Shown here piece after piece: positions 18,489-26,821 of a DNA stretch of 64,000 nt (within the stretch, counting starts at the first letter, position 1; every line of letters starts with the position of its first letter). Both the position numbers and the translations under genes were made by a program. The stretch spans positions 5,022,001 through 5,086,000 of the forward strand of contig NZ_LT629793.1 of the NCBI RefSeq assembly GCF_900105735.1, read 5' to 3'. The notes below the pieces were generated by a model. It saw only the letters and a list, made by a program, of their open reading frames with translations. It was not told the DNA's origin and ran no database searches. This stretch comes from Pseudomonas yamanorum (lineage in GTDB: Bacteria; Pseudomonadota; Gammaproteobacteria; Pseudomonadales; Pseudomonadaceae).

Positions 18489-18580
18489 ATGTGGGAGCGG
18501 GCTTGCTCGCGAAAGCGGTGTACCAGTCGACATATCCTGTGACTGACACTGCGCTTTCGCGAGCAAGCCCGCTCCCACAT
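18489..18580. repeat. REP doublet, type B
   Basis: Near-identical inverted units ATGTGGGAGCGGGCTTGC and its reverse complement, extending into TCGCGAAAGCG, between fadD2 and fadD1. Confidence 0.9.
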
Positions 18581-18863
18581 GTGGTGTTTATTCATTCAGT
18601 TTAAATGTGTAGAAGCCCATTCCAGAGCCTTTTATCGGCTTATAGAATCTTTGCTCTAAAAATGACCATTAGATATTCTTGAGTCATGTTTATGACCGTA
18701 GGGGCCTCTTTTGGCTCTAGGCGGCCTTTGGCAAAGCTGCTACTCTCGGCGCGCTTTGTGACCTCTTGGCCTGCTTTTAACCGCCAGACTCACCCAAAAA
18801 CAAACAAATAATAATCGCATCAAATGCGATGAATGAATTCGCGTCGCTGAGGAGTGGGCTTCC
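18581..18863 (+). other. fadD1 upstream region, no gene seen
   Basis: About 280 bases between the REP doublet and fadD1 with no coding potential that I trust. It is AT-rich near the middle (TTAGATATTCTTGAG) and contains a small inverted repeat GTCAT-GTTT-ATGAC at 18683-18696. It probably carries an independent fadD1 promoter; I cannot assign a regulator. Confidence 0.4.
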
Positions 18864-20555
18864 ATGATCGAAGACTTTTGGAAGGATAAGTACCCCGCCG
18901 GGATTGCTGCAGAAATCAATCCAGACGAGTATCCGAATATTCAGGCGGTACTGAAACAGTCCTGCCAACGCTTCGCCAACAAACCGGCTTTCAGCAACCT
19001 GGGCAAGACAATCACCTACGGTGAACTGTACGAACTGTCCGGCGCCTTTGCCGCCTACCTGCAACAGCATACCGACTTGCAGCCCGGTGATCGAATCGCC
19101 GTGCAACTGCCCAACGTCCTGCAATACCCGGTCGCCGTATTCGGTGCCATCCGTGCCGGCTTGATCGTGGTCAACACCAACCCGCTGTACACCGCGCGGG
19201 AAATGGAACACCAATTCAACGACTCCGGTGCCAAGGCCTTGGTCTGCCTGGCCAACATGGCGCACCTGGCTGAAAAAGTCGTGCCCAAGACTTCCGTCAA
19301 GCACGTGATCGTCACCGAAGTCGCCGACCTGTTGCCGCCGCTCAAGCGCCTGCTGATCAACAGCGTCATCAAGTACGTGAAGAAGATGGTCCCGGCTTAC
19401 CACTTGCCCAAGGCCATCAAGTTCAACGACGTCCTGGCCAAGGGCCACGGCCAGCCGGTGAACGAAGTCAGCCCCGCCAGCGACGAAGTCGCCGTATTGC
19501 AATACACCGGCGGCACCACCGGCGTGGCCAAGGGCGCGATGCTGACCCACCGCAACCTCGTCGCCAACATGCTGCAGTGCAAGGCGCTGATGGGCTCCAA
19601 CCTCAATGAAGGCTGCGAGATCCTGATTACCCCGCTGCCGCTGTACCACATCTATGCCTTCACCTTTCATTGCATGGCGATGATGCTGATCGGCAACCAC
19701 AACATCCTGATCAGCAACCCGCGCGACCTGTCGGCGATGGTCAAGGAACTGTCGAAATGGAAGTTCAGCGGCTTTGTCGGCCTGAACACCCTGTTTGTTG
19801 CGCTGTGCAACAACGACGCCTTCCGCAAGCTGGATTTCTCGGCGTTGAAAGTCACCCTGTCGGGTGGCATGGCCCTGCAACTGGCGGCGGCCGAGCGCTG
19901 GAAAGCGGTTACCGGCTGCTCCATCTGCGAAGGTTACGGCATGACCGAAACCAGCCCGGTGGCCACCGTGAACCCGATCCAGAACATCCAGATCGGCACC
20001 ATCGGCATCCCGGTGCCGTCGACCCTGTGCAAGGTCATCACCGATGACGGCGTCGAACTGGCGCTGGGTGAAGTGGGCGAGCTGTGCGTCAAGGGCCCGC
20101 AAGTGATGAAGGGCTACTGGCAGCGCGAAGACGCCACCGCCGAGATCCTCGACAGCGAAGGCTGGCTGAAGACCGGTGACATCGCGATCATCCAGCCCGA
20201 TGGCTACATGCGCATTGTCGACCGCAAGAAGGACATGATCCTGGTCTCCGGTTTCAACGTGTACCCCAACGAGCTGGAAGACGTGCTGGCGACCCTGCCG
20301 GGCGTGCTGCAATGTGCGGCCATTGGTGTGCCGGACGAGAAGTCCGGGGAACACATCAAGATCTTCATCGTGGTCAAGCCCGGTGCCACCCTGACCAAAG
20401 ACCAGGTGATGGAGCACATGCGTGCCAACGTCACCGGCTACAAGGTGCCCAAGGCCGTGGAGTTCCGCGATGCGCTGCCGACCACCAACGTGGGCAAGAT
20501 CCTGCGTCGTGAACTGCGGGACGAAGAACTGAAAAAGTTGGGTTTGAAGAAGTAA
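18864..20555 (+). CDS. fadD1: Long-chain fatty acid-CoA ligase FadD1
   Basis: A 563-residue paralogue of the preceding ligase. AMP-binding loop YTGGTTGVAKG at about residues 212-222, GYGMTETSP near 358, the FACS block GWLKTGDIAIIQPDGYMRIV near 435, and the C-terminal lysine region TTNVGKILRRELRDEELKKLG. Start MIEDFWKDKYPAG follows a GAGGAGTGG box. A 394-base gap with a REP doublet separates it from fadD2, so it probably has its own promoter. A terminator identical in stem to that at 15062 follows. Confidence 0.93.
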   Translation: MIEDFWKDKYPAGIAAEINPDEYPNIQAVLKQSCQRFANKPAFSNLGKTITYGELYELSGAFAAYLQQHTDLQPGDRIAVQLPNVLQYPVAVFGAIRAGLIVVNTNPLYTAREMEHQFNDSGAKALVCLANMAHLAEKVVPKTSVKHVIVTEVADLLPPLKRLLINSVIKYVKKMVPAYHLPKAIKFNDVLAKGHGQPVNEVSPASDEVAVLQYTGGTTGVAKGAMLTHRNLVANMLQCKALMGSNLNEGCEILITPLPLYHIYAFTFHCMAMMLIGNHNILISNPRDLSAMVKELSKWKFSGFVGLNTLFVALCNNDAFRKLDFSALKVTLSGGMALQLAAAERWKAVTGCSICEGYGMTETSPVATVNPIQNIQIGTIGIPVPSTLCKVITDDGVELALGEVGELCVKGPQVMKGYWQREDATAEILDSEGWLKTGDIAIIQPDGYMRIVDRKKDMILVSGFNVYPNELEDVLATLPGVLQCAAIGVPDEKSGEHIKIFIVVKPGATLTKDQVMEHMRANVTGYKVPKAVEFRDALPTTNVGKILRRELRDEELKKLGLKK

Positions 20556-20571
20556 CTCGGCCCCAATAAAC

Positions 20572-20596
20572 AAGCCCCGCAGATGCGGGGCTTTTT
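20572..20596 (+). terminator. Rho-independent terminator of fadD1
   Basis: AAGCCCCGC-AGAT-GCGGGGCTT plus T-run, same stem and loop as at 15062-15086. Confidence 0.9.
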
Positions 20597-20633
20597 ATTG
20601 AACGCTGATTCCGCCACTTGGAATGCAATCCAA

Positions 20634-20723
20634 ATGTGGGAGCTGGCTTGCCTGCGATAGCGGTGGGCCAGTCACCGCCGTGTGAGCTGACCCACCGCTA
20701 TCGCAGGCAAGCCAGCTCCCACA
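20634..20723. repeat. REP doublet, type A
   Basis: ATGTGGGAGCTGGCTTGCC and its inverted copy, spacer about 45 bases, between the convergent ends of fadD1 and the next gene. Confidence 0.9.
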
Positions 20724-20739
20724 GGTTTGAACCGTATTC

Positions 20740-21117
20740 CTACAGTGCGAACTGCGCGAAGCTCACACCGGCACCAGCCGGGCGTACATCCTTCAGGAAC
20801 GAGTCCTTGTCGGCACTCAGCTCCAGGGTAATCTCCGGCTTACGCTTGCCAGCATTGCGCACCACCAGCCCTTCGAGCTTCTCGCGTAAAAACACCGTCG
20901 GCACCTTCAGGTGCAGCAACTGGTCGCTTTCGGCGTTGTGCATCAACAAGTGAATCCACTCGTACTGGCCCAGGGCAATCCGGCCCACCGGCAGGTCGAA
21001 CCACCAGATGTTGCGTTTGCGGTCCAGGTCGGTGAAGTGGCAGTTGTTGACGCCGAGTACGGCACCGCCCAGTTCCTGGTTTCTGCGGGCAATGGCCTGT
21101 GCTTTATTGAGTTTCAT
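20740..21117 (-). CDS. Conserved hypothetical protein
   Basis: A 125-residue basic protein beginning MKLNKAQAIARRNQELGG. The start at 21117 follows an AGGAAGG box 5-6 bases away; the longer in-frame version adds residues with no box. Features are DLDRKRNIWWFDLPVGRIALGQYEWIHLLMH and a C-terminal Lys/Asp-rich beta-like segment. No signal peptide or membrane span. I recall a hypothetical gene at this place beside fadD1 in other Pseudomonas, but no function. It is monocistronic. Confidence 0.75.
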   Translation of the reverse strand: MKLNKAQAIARRNQELGGAVLGVNNCHFTDLDRKRNIWWFDLPVGRIALGQYEWIHLLMHNAESDQLLHLKVPTVFLREKLEGLVVRNAGKRKPEITLELSADKDSFLKDVRPAGAGVSFAQFAL

Positions 21118-21316
21118 AACCTTCCTACGGGATCTGTTATCCAGCGCTTGCGCCTGGATGTGCCCGGCATTCTCGTGGGTTGGCCGCAAAACATAAAGCC
21201 AAACCTGTACGGCGCGATGAAATGCCGCTCAAAAAATAATTGAAACTCTCTGGAAAGGCCAAGGGTCAACGATTACGTAGTGACCAAAATCCTCGATTGT
21301 TCCCAGGAGAAATACC

Positions 21317-21502
21317 ATGAGTAGCACATCGGATAAGGCAAAAGGTTTGGCGAACGAAGCCGTCGGCAACATCAAACAAGGTGTTGGCAAAGTCACCGGC
21401 AACGACAAGTTGCGGGCTGAAGGCGTGGTTCAGGAAAAGAAAGGCGAAGTGCAAAAAGCAGTCGGCGACACCAAGGACGCGGTAAAGAAAGCGGTCAAAT
21501 AG
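21317..21502 (+). CDS. CsbD-family stress protein
   Basis: A 61-residue hydrophilic protein with the CsbD pattern: [21 protein letters not shown], then [20 protein letters not shown] and a Lys-rich end. CsbD-like proteins are abundant, probably helical, and induced under general stress; molecular role unknown. CCAGGAGAAA gives a strong RBS 7 bases before the ATG. Single gene followed by its own terminator. Confidence 0.9.
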   Translation: MSSTSDKAKGLANEAVGNIKQGVGKVTGNDKLRAEGVVQEKKGEVQKAVGDTKDAVKKAVK

Positions 21503-21535
21503 TCCTGACCTGGCTGACTGCTCTCCAGCAGCCGA

Positions 21536-21561
21536 ACGGCCATCCACGGATGGCCGTTTTT
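21536..21561 (+). terminator. Rho-independent terminator of csbD
   Basis: ACGGCCATCC / GGATGGCCGT stem with a very short apex and a T-run. Confidence 0.85.
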
Positions 21562-21684
21562 GTGTCACCCGTAGTGATTAAACATTGGAAATTGTTTCAA
21601 GGTCGCCAAATGGGCTACCTTGATGTAGAAAACGGCCCCTGAGTCGCCCACGAACTCATATTTTTTGCGGCGAAAGGAGACGCT

Positions 21685-22629
21685 ATGATTTTTCCGGTAT
21701 TACAAGGCCTGCCCCTGCACAAAGTGCTGGTGCGCACCGTCACAGAGTTCCTCGATGACGAGATGCCTACGTACGCCTCGGCACTGGCCTACCAGATGCT
21801 GTTCTCGCTGTTTCCCTTCCTCCTGTTCCTGATTGCCCTGATCGGTTTCCTGCACCTGCCGGACTTCTTCACCTGGCTGCGCATGCAATCGGAATTGGTA
21901 TTGCCGCCCCAGGCCCTGGAGCAGGTCAACCCGGTGATCGACCAGTTGCAGCAATCCAAGGGTGGACTGTTGTCGGTGGGTATCGTGATTGCGCTGTACA
22001 CCGCCTCGGCGGGTGTGCGCCTGATGATGAGTGCGATGAACGCCGCCTACGACGTGGTGGAAGGCCGGCCGATCTGGAAGCGGTTCCCGTTGTCGATTTT
22101 CTACACCGTAGGTTTCGCCGGCATGCTGTTGGCCGCCGCTGCACTGATGGTGCTTGGGCCGCAGGTGATGGAATGGCTGGCGGGGCAGATCGGCATGCAG
22201 GAATTCGTGGTCACGCTGTGGACCATCCTGCGCTGGCCGCTGATCGTGATCCTGTTGATGTTTTCCGTGGCCTTGATGTACTACGTAATGCCTGACGTGA
22301 AGCAGAAGTTTCGCTTTATCACCCCAGGATCGGTGCTGGCGGTGGTGGTCTGGATCATCGCTTCCCTGGGGTTTGGCTACTACGTCAAAACCTTCGCAGA
22401 CTACAACGCCATGTATGGCAGTATCGGCGCGATCATTGTGTTGTTGCTGTACTTCTACATTTCGGCCGCCGTGCTGTTGCTGGGGGCGGAGATGAACGCG
22501 GTGATCGAACACATGTCGGCGGAAGGCAAGGATCCTGGTGAAAAGGACTTTGACGAGCACGACGAAAAAAAGCATGTTTCCGGCCTCGGCCGAGACCCCT
22601 CACTCAAGCCCACTACCGACGAAGTCTGA
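21685..22629 (+). CDS. YihY/BrkB family inner-membrane protein
   Basis: A 314-residue protein with six predicted transmembrane segments and a charged C-terminal tail. LAYQMLFSLFPFLLFLIALIG near residue 33 is the characteristic opening of the family, and GSIGAIIVLLLYFYISAAVLLLGAEMNAV is the final conserved block (shown from GSIGAIIVLLLYFY). Formerly called ribonuclease BN, but that assignment was incorrect; the family's function is unknown. An AAAGGAGACG box lies before the start. Only 3 bases separate it from def, so they are cotranscribed. Confidence 0.9.
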   Translation: MIFPVLQGLPLHKVLVRTVTEFLDDEMPTYASALAYQMLFSLFPFLLFLIALIGFLHLPDFFTWLRMQSELVLPPQALEQVNPVIDQLQQSKGGLLSVGIVIALYTASAGVRLMMSAMNAAYDVVEGRPIWKRFPLSIFYTVGFAGMLLAAAALMVLGPQVMEWLAGQIGMQEFVVTLWTILRWPLIVILLMFSVALMYYVMPDVKQKFRFITPGSVLAVVVWIIASLGFGYYVKTFADYNAMYGSIGAIIVLLLYFYISAAVLLLGAEMNAVIEHMSAEGKDPGEKDFDEHDEKKHVSGLGRDPSLKPTTDEV

Positions 22630-22632
22630 TCG

Positions 22633-23172
22633 ATGATCCGTGAAATCCTGAAAATGGGCGATGAACGCCTGCTGCGTATTGCCCCGCCGGTTCCGCCGGA
22701 GATGTTCGACAGCCCCGAGCTGTGGCAGTTGATTGATGACATGTTCCAGACCATGGAACACGTCGGCGGCGTTGGCCTGGCCGCACCGCAGATTGGCGTG
22801 GACCTGCAACTGGTGATCTTCGGTTTCGAGAGCAGCGAACGCTACCCCGACGCGCCCGCCGTGCCCCAGACCATCCTGATCAACCCGCTGATCACGCCGC
22901 TCAGCCCGGTGCTGGAAGAGGGTTATGAAGGGTGCCTGTCGGTGCCTGGTTTGCGTGGGGCAGTGGACCGCTACCAGCAGATTCGCTACGAAGGGTTTGA
23001 TCCCAAGGGCGAGCCGATTGTGCGGATCGCCGAAGGCTTTCACGCACGGGTGGTACAGCACGAGTGCGATCACCTGATCGGCCGGCTGTATCCGTCGCGG
23101 ATTACCGATTTCAGCAAATTCGGGTTTATTGAAGTGATGTTCCCGGATATGGATCCGACGGCAGACGAATAA
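22633..23172 (+). CDS. def: Peptide deformylase
   Basis: A 179-residue Fe2+-dependent deformylase removing the N-formyl group from nascent proteins. The three family motifs are [10 protein letters not shown] near residue 51, EGCLS at 99-103 (metal-ligand Cys101) and HECDH at 143-147. This is the second type of Pseudomonas deformylase, not the copy next to fmt. It follows the BrkB-like gene with a 3-base gap. REP elements follow. Confidence 0.94.
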   Translation: MIREILKMGDERLLRIAPPVPPEMFDSPELWQLIDDMFQTMEHVGGVGLAAPQIGVDLQLVIFGFESSERYPDAPAVPQTILINPLITPLSPVLEEGYEGCLSVPGLRGAVDRYQQIRYEGFDPKGEPIVRIAEGFHARVVQHECDHLIGRLYPSRITDFSKFGFIEVMFPDMDPTADE

Positions 23173-23197
23173 CCCTCAGGCAAAACACACATCAAAC

Positions 23198-23284
23198 TGT
23201 GGGAGCTGGCTTGCCTGCGATAGCATCACCTCGGTTTAGCTGATACACCGAGGTGCCTGCATCGCAGGCAAGCCAGCTCCCACA
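23198..23284. repeat. REP doublet, type A
   Basis: TGTGGGAGCTGGCTTGCC at the left and its inverted copy at the right between convergent def and the methyltransferase-like gene. Confidence 0.9.
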
Positions 23285-23296
23285 ATCAGGTCATGT

Positions 23297-24121
23297 TCAT
23301 TCAGATTTTGCGGGCTTCACAAACCGCAACGTCATCCGATCCGACTCACCAATCGCCACATACTTCGCCTTGTCCTTCTCCCCCAGCGTCAACGCTGGCG
23401 GCAACGTCCAGACCCCATCCGGGTAATCCTTGGTGTCTTTCGGGTTGGCATTCACCTCGCTCTGCCCCTCAAGCTTGAACCCCGCATCGGTCGCCAGTTT
23501 CACCACATACGCCGTGGTCAGGTAACCGCTGTGCTTGATGTCTTCCAGTGATGCCCCATCCTTGGCCCGGTGATCCACCACCCCCAGCACGCCACCCGGC
23601 TTCAACACCTTGAAGAACGCCTCGAACATCGCCGGCGCCGTATCCGCCATCACCCAGTTATGCACGTTGCGAAAAGTCAGCACGGTGTCCGCCGAGCCTG
23701 GCGTGCCCAGCACCGGCGCCTTGGGGTCGAACTCGGCAAAGCCTGCCTTGGAATAATGCACCGGGTCTGCGGCGAATTTCTTCTTCAGGTTTTCCTCTGA
23801 CGTACGCGCATAGGCACTGCTATTCGGCGCCTGCACAGCGGCGATGTAATGGCCATTATCCTTGAGCAGCGGCGCCAGCACTTCGCTGTACCAGCCGGCA
23901 CCCGGGGTGATTTCGATCAGGGTCTGGTTAGCCCGCAAGCCAAAGAATTCCAGGGTCTGTTGCGGGTGACGATAAACATCGCGCGCGCTGTTGGCCGGCA
24001 GGCGCCAACTGCCGGCGAGCACGCTTGCGTACTGCTCGGCGGAAACCGGCGCTTCGGCTGCCTGGCTCAAGGCCGGGGCGAGGAGGGCTGCAAGGGATAA
24101 GGCTGCAAGGGTCGCTTTCAT
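23297..24121 (-). CDS. Exported class I SAM-methyltransferase-like protein
   Basis: A 274-residue protein. Starting at 24121 (MKATLAALSLAALLAPALSQA), which follows AGGATGATC, it has a clear Sec signal peptide cleaved after SQA-A. The remainder is a Rossmann methyltransferase fold: LIEITPGAGWYSEVLAPLL is motif I, FFKVLKPGGVLGVVDHRA the post-II/III region. Periplasmic localisation of a SAM-dependent fold is odd, because SAM is cytoplasmic. Such exported 'methyltransferases' are nevertheless widespread in Pseudomonas, and their activity is unproven. No operon partner. Confidence 0.83.
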   Translation of the reverse strand: MKATLAALSLAALLAPALSQAAEAPVSAEQYASVLAGSWRLPANSARDVYRHPQQTLEFFGLRANQTLIEITPGAGWYSEVLAPLLKDNGHYIAAVQAPNSSAYARTSEENLKKKFAADPVHYSKAGFAEFDPKAPVLGTPGSADTVLTFRNVHNWVMADTAPAMFEAFFKVLKPGGVLGVVDHRAKDGASLEDIKHSGYLTTAYVVKLATDAGFKLEGQSEVNANPKDTKDYPDGVWTLPPALTLGEKDKAKYVAIGESDRMTLRFVKPAKSE

Positions 24122-24181
24122 GATCATCCTGTAATGGGCCGCTGGTGCCGCCGAGGCTAGCATGGGGCCCACAACGGCTGA

Positions 24182-24619
24182 TCACACTTTATTGAAGGTC
24201 GACCTCACCAACGGTTCTAAGCCCATCGCAATCATTGGCTTGTTACGTTTGTAACGCACCAGGCGCTCGGACAGAGACTGCGGCAGCAACGTGTCCTGGG
24301 TAAAACCCAGGCGTTGGTAAAAGCCTTCCAGGTCCGGATGGCACAGCAGCCATACCGTGCCTTCAACACCGGCCACCGAGGCTCGAACCAATTGCGCCGC
24401 CAGCCCCTGGCCACGCATCGCCGGGTCGACAAACAGCCCGGTCAACCATTGCCCGCCCACCACCGGCGTCAGGCACAGGCCCGCGATAATCTCGCCGCCT
24501 TTGGCCACCCACAACTGGCCGCCCTTGAGGGCCTTCATCGGTGAGTTATGGCTGCGGTAGAACTTGTTCAGCAGCGGCCACAGAGGCTCTGCCAGTCGGT
24601 CGATGTGCAACTCGGGCAT
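24182..24619 (-). CDS. GNAT-family N-acetyltransferase
   Basis: A 145-residue acetyltransferase domain. The acetyl-CoA-binding block is visible as GLFVDPAMRGQGLAAQLVRA (R/Q-G-x-G-L/A motif), with the C-terminal PDLEGFYQRLGFTQ typical of GNAT ends. The ATG at 24619 (MPELHIDRL) is chosen because the longer in-frame version adds an Arg-rich stretch outside the domain; no good RBS supports either. Substrate unknown. It lies divergent from the lysine-rich small gene. Confidence 0.82.
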   Translation of the reverse strand: MPELHIDRLAEPLWPLLNKFYRSHNSPMKALKGGQLWVAKGGEIIAGLCLTPVVGGQWLTGLFVDPAMRGQGLAAQLVRASVAGVEGTVWLLCHPDLEGFYQRLGFTQDTLLPQSLSERLVRYKRNKPMIAMGLEPLVRSTFNKV

Positions 24620-24732
24620 GGTTTTCAAACACGCGAATTCAGGGGCGAAGATTATAAGTCGGGCAAAGCGCCTTCTGTTGGGCAATCGGTGTTATACCCA
24701 GTGTTACATCCCCTGTAAGTGGAGCACGCATC

Positions 24733-24849
24733 ATGGCCAAAGGTCTGAATTCCAAGAAAGCTGACAAGAAGAAACCGGCAAAGACCGCCGATGAAAAACG
24801 CGCCGAGAAAAAGGCCAAGAAAACCGACAGCAATCTGTTCGGTCACTAA
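24733..24849 (+). CDS. Very small lysine-rich protein
   Basis: A 38-residue reading frame (MAKGLNSKKADKKKPAKTAD, then a further Lys/Glu-rich stretch and the end TDSNLFGH). About one third of the residues are Lys. GTGGAGCACGCATC upstream gives a GGAG box 8 bases before the ATG. It fits the small, highly basic proteins widespread in Pseudomonas that have no assigned role; DNA or RNA binding is conceivable from charge only. It ends just before the leader element of the desaturase operon. Confidence 0.65.
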   Translation: MAKGLNSKKADKKKPAKTADEKRAEKKAKKTDSNLFGH

Positions 24850-24850
24850 A

Positions 24851-24881
24851 GTTCTAAGCTAAGCACCAAACGATCTGCAAG
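24851..24881 (+). promoter_or_regulatory. Shared 31-base element before the desaturase operon
   Basis: GTTCTAA-N7-ACCAAACGATCTGCAAG; the same 24 fixed bases with the same spacing occur at 28407-28437 before the TonB-dependent receptor. Distance from element to start is 73 bases here and 80 there. Similarity continues weakly downstream (TTTT, CCCG, CAT, CAC). It is a candidate promoter or operator linking the two transcription units, possibly the target of the FecI-like sigma encoded between them. Confidence 0.55.
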
Positions 24882-24953
24882 ATTTTCCCGCCTCATTGCA
24901 CAGAGCAGGATGAAGCCGACTTTCTCGTCGGCCACGCCTGCCCTGAGCTGCCG

Positions 24954-25895
24954 ATGTCCAACTACCTTGATGAAACCCACAGCCTCGAAATCGAAGCCCT
25001 GGCCCAGACCTTTACCGCTCGCACCGAGTGGCCGACCTGGCTGCTGTTGATCGGTGTGTATGCCGGTTGGTTTACGGTGATGCTCGGCAGCCATTGGCTT
25101 GGCCTGTGGCTGAGTACCGCGCTGTTGATTCCGCTTGTGACGCTGTGGATGTCCCTGCAACACGAACTCCTGCACGGCCATCCCACCCGTTTCAATGCCC
25201 TGAACAAAGTCCTCGGCTACGCGCCGTTTGCCGTCTGGTACCCCTACACCCTGTACCGCAACTACCACCTGGTGCACCACAACGACGAAGACTTGACGGT
25301 GCCGGGTGTCGATCCGGAAAGCCGCTACCTGAATCAATTGCAGTGGTCAGCGAGTTCACCCTTTGAGCGCACCCTGCATTGGCTCACCAAGACCGTCCTC
25401 GGGCGCTTCCTGCTGGGTTCGCCGCTGGCGCTGTGGAAACTGGCGCGCAACGAATTCAGGCGCCTGCGCCAAGGCCAGCGCCAAGCCTGGTTGATGTGGC
25501 TGAGCCATGGCACCGTGACCGCGCTGATGCTGACCTTCATTGCCCACTACAGCGTGTTGCCGGTGTGGCACTACGTGGTGCTGGTCAGCGTGCCGGCCTT
25601 GTCGGTGGCGGCGATCCGTTCCTACTATGAACACCGCCCGCACCCACAACCGGAACAGCGCACGGTGCTCAATGAAGCGGCCTGGCCGTGGACCTGGCTG
25701 TTCCTCAACAACAACCTGCACCTGGTGCATCACGATTTGCCGAAGTTGCCGTGGTACTTGCTGCCCACCGTCTATCGTGCGCGCCGGGAACAATGGGTGG
25801 CGCGCAGCGGCGGGTTCCTGGTGCAGGGTTACGGCCAGTTGATCGGCCGTCACGGGCTCAAGGCCATCGACAGCCCACGGCATCCCTTTGCTTGA
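24954..25895 (+). CDS. Membrane fatty acid desaturase/hydroxylase family protein
   Basis: A 313-residue integral membrane di-iron enzyme. The three histidine boxes are HELLHGH (about residues 67-73), HLVHHN (about 104-109) and HLVHHD (about 258-263), the last two separated by a long stretch with hydrophobic spans. This fold includes fatty acid desaturases, carotenoid ketolases/hydroxylases and alkane/xylene monooxygenases. The substrate cannot be read from the sequence. Ten bases separate it from the PhnD-like gene, so they form an operon, preceded by an element shared with the TonB receptor promoter. Confidence 0.85.
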   Translation: MSNYLDETHSLEIEALAQTFTARTEWPTWLLLIGVYAGWFTVMLGSHWLGLWLSTALLIPLVTLWMSLQHELLHGHPTRFNALNKVLGYAPFAVWYPYTLYRNYHLVHHNDEDLTVPGVDPESRYLNQLQWSASSPFERTLHWLTKTVLGRFLLGSPLALWKLARNEFRRLRQGQRQAWLMWLSHGTVTALMLTFIAHYSVLPVWHYVVLVSVPALSVAAIRSYYEHRPHPQPEQRTVLNEAAWPWTWLFLNNNLHLVHHDLPKLPWYLLPTVYRARREQWVARSGGFLVQGYGQLIGRHGLKAIDSPRHPFA

Positions 25896-25904
25896 GAGAC
25901 GACC

Positions 25905-26684
25905 ATGAGTGACCGCTACGCCGAACTGCTGATGTACGTGGCGCCACAAGAAGTGCAACAGGCCAATGAGCGCTGGCTTTCGCGTATCCTTGAACGCCTG
26001 GGCCTGACCCGCCGCAATGCCGAACACCTCGACCTGCGCAGCCTGTGGCGCGCCCCCGAATTGCTGCTGACGCAAACCTGCGGCTACCCGCTGATGACCG
26101 AGTTGCGCGGGCAAGTCCAGGTGATTGGCCGCCCGCGCTACGAACTGCCCCACAGCAGCGGCGGCCAGCATTGCAGCCTGCTGCTGACCCGCGACGACAA
26201 TCCACGCACCGCCTTGGCCGACTTCCATAACAGCCGCGGCGTGATCAACGGCCATGACTCCAACAGCGGCATGAACCTGCTGCGTGAACGCCTGGCGCCG
26301 CTGCAGCAGGGCGGTCGGTTCTTTGCCGAAGTCGGCATCAGCGGCGCTCATCGCGAAAGCCTGCGCTGGCTGCGGGAAAACCGCGCCGACCTTGCCGCCA
26401 TCGACAGCGTGACCTTCGACTACCTCGCGCGTTTTGCGCCGCAGGAAGTGGCCGGGCTGCGGATCGTCACCCGCAGTGCGCCCAGCCCGACGTTGCCGTA
26501 CATCACCGCGCCGGGCTCAAGTGAACACCTGCGGGAAGCCATGAACCTGGCCTTGCAGGACCTGCCCGACGTGGTGCAAACCCTCGGCGTACACGAAGTG
26601 CTGCCCGCCAGCGAAGCGGATTACCAGGTGCTGCTGGATTACCGGCAGCAGGCGGAAGCCTTGGGTTATCCACGCCTCCAATGA
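25905..26684 (+). CDS. PhnD-like periplasmic-binding-fold protein without signal peptide
   Basis: A 259-residue protein resembling phosphate/phosphite/phosphonate ABC substrate-binding proteins: a two-lobe fold with LLLTRDDNPRTALADF (about residues 93-108), GRFFAEVGISGAHRESL, and VTFDYLARFAPQEVAGLRIV, matching the 'D-V-V...Y-A-R' hinge of PhnD family members. Unlike transport receptors it begins MSDRYAELLMYV with no Sec or lipoprotein signal. It may therefore act in the cytoplasm as a sensor or enzyme, or be mis-started, but no upstream in-frame signal-like sequence is available in the 10-base gap. It is cotranscribed with the desaturase. Confidence 0.72.
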   Translation: MSDRYAELLMYVAPQEVQQANERWLSRILERLGLTRRNAEHLDLRSLWRAPELLLTQTCGYPLMTELRGQVQVIGRPRYELPHSSGGQHCSLLLTRDDNPRTALADFHNSRGVINGHDSNSGMNLLRERLAPLQQGGRFFAEVGISGAHRESLRWLRENRADLAAIDSVTFDYLARFAPQEVAGLRIVTRSAPSPTLPYITAPGSSEHLREAMNLALQDLPDVVQTLGVHEVLPASEADYQVLLDYRQQAEALGYPRLQ

Positions 26685-26712
26685 TCGTTCCCACGCTCCG
26701 CGTGGGAACGAT
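26684..26712. repeat. GTTCCCACGC-type palindrome (REP type D)
   Basis: ATCGTTCCCACGC and GCGTGGGAACGAT around TCC form a perfect 13-bp hairpin starting on the stop codon of the PhnD-like gene. The same family recurs at 59905-60013. It may terminate or stabilise the desaturase operon mRNA. Confidence 0.85.
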
Positions 26713-26821
26713 AGGTTATATAAAAATGCCTTTTAAATATTATTAAAGAATAAGCAGCCTTGCTAGGATCGCTCCACCGGAACACCGGACATAACGCGCA
26801 ACCTACTCAGATGGAGCCACT

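Noticed and set aside
18777-20573. 598-codon antisense frame opposite fadD1
   Set aside because: Exactly shadows a clear acyl-CoA ligase; His/Gln/Val-rich composition typical of antisense artefacts.
26715-26821. Possible Fur box before the FecI-like sigma gene
   Set aside because: The AT-rich stretch TTTTAAATATTATTAAAGA does not align with the 19-bp Fur consensus well enough to claim.
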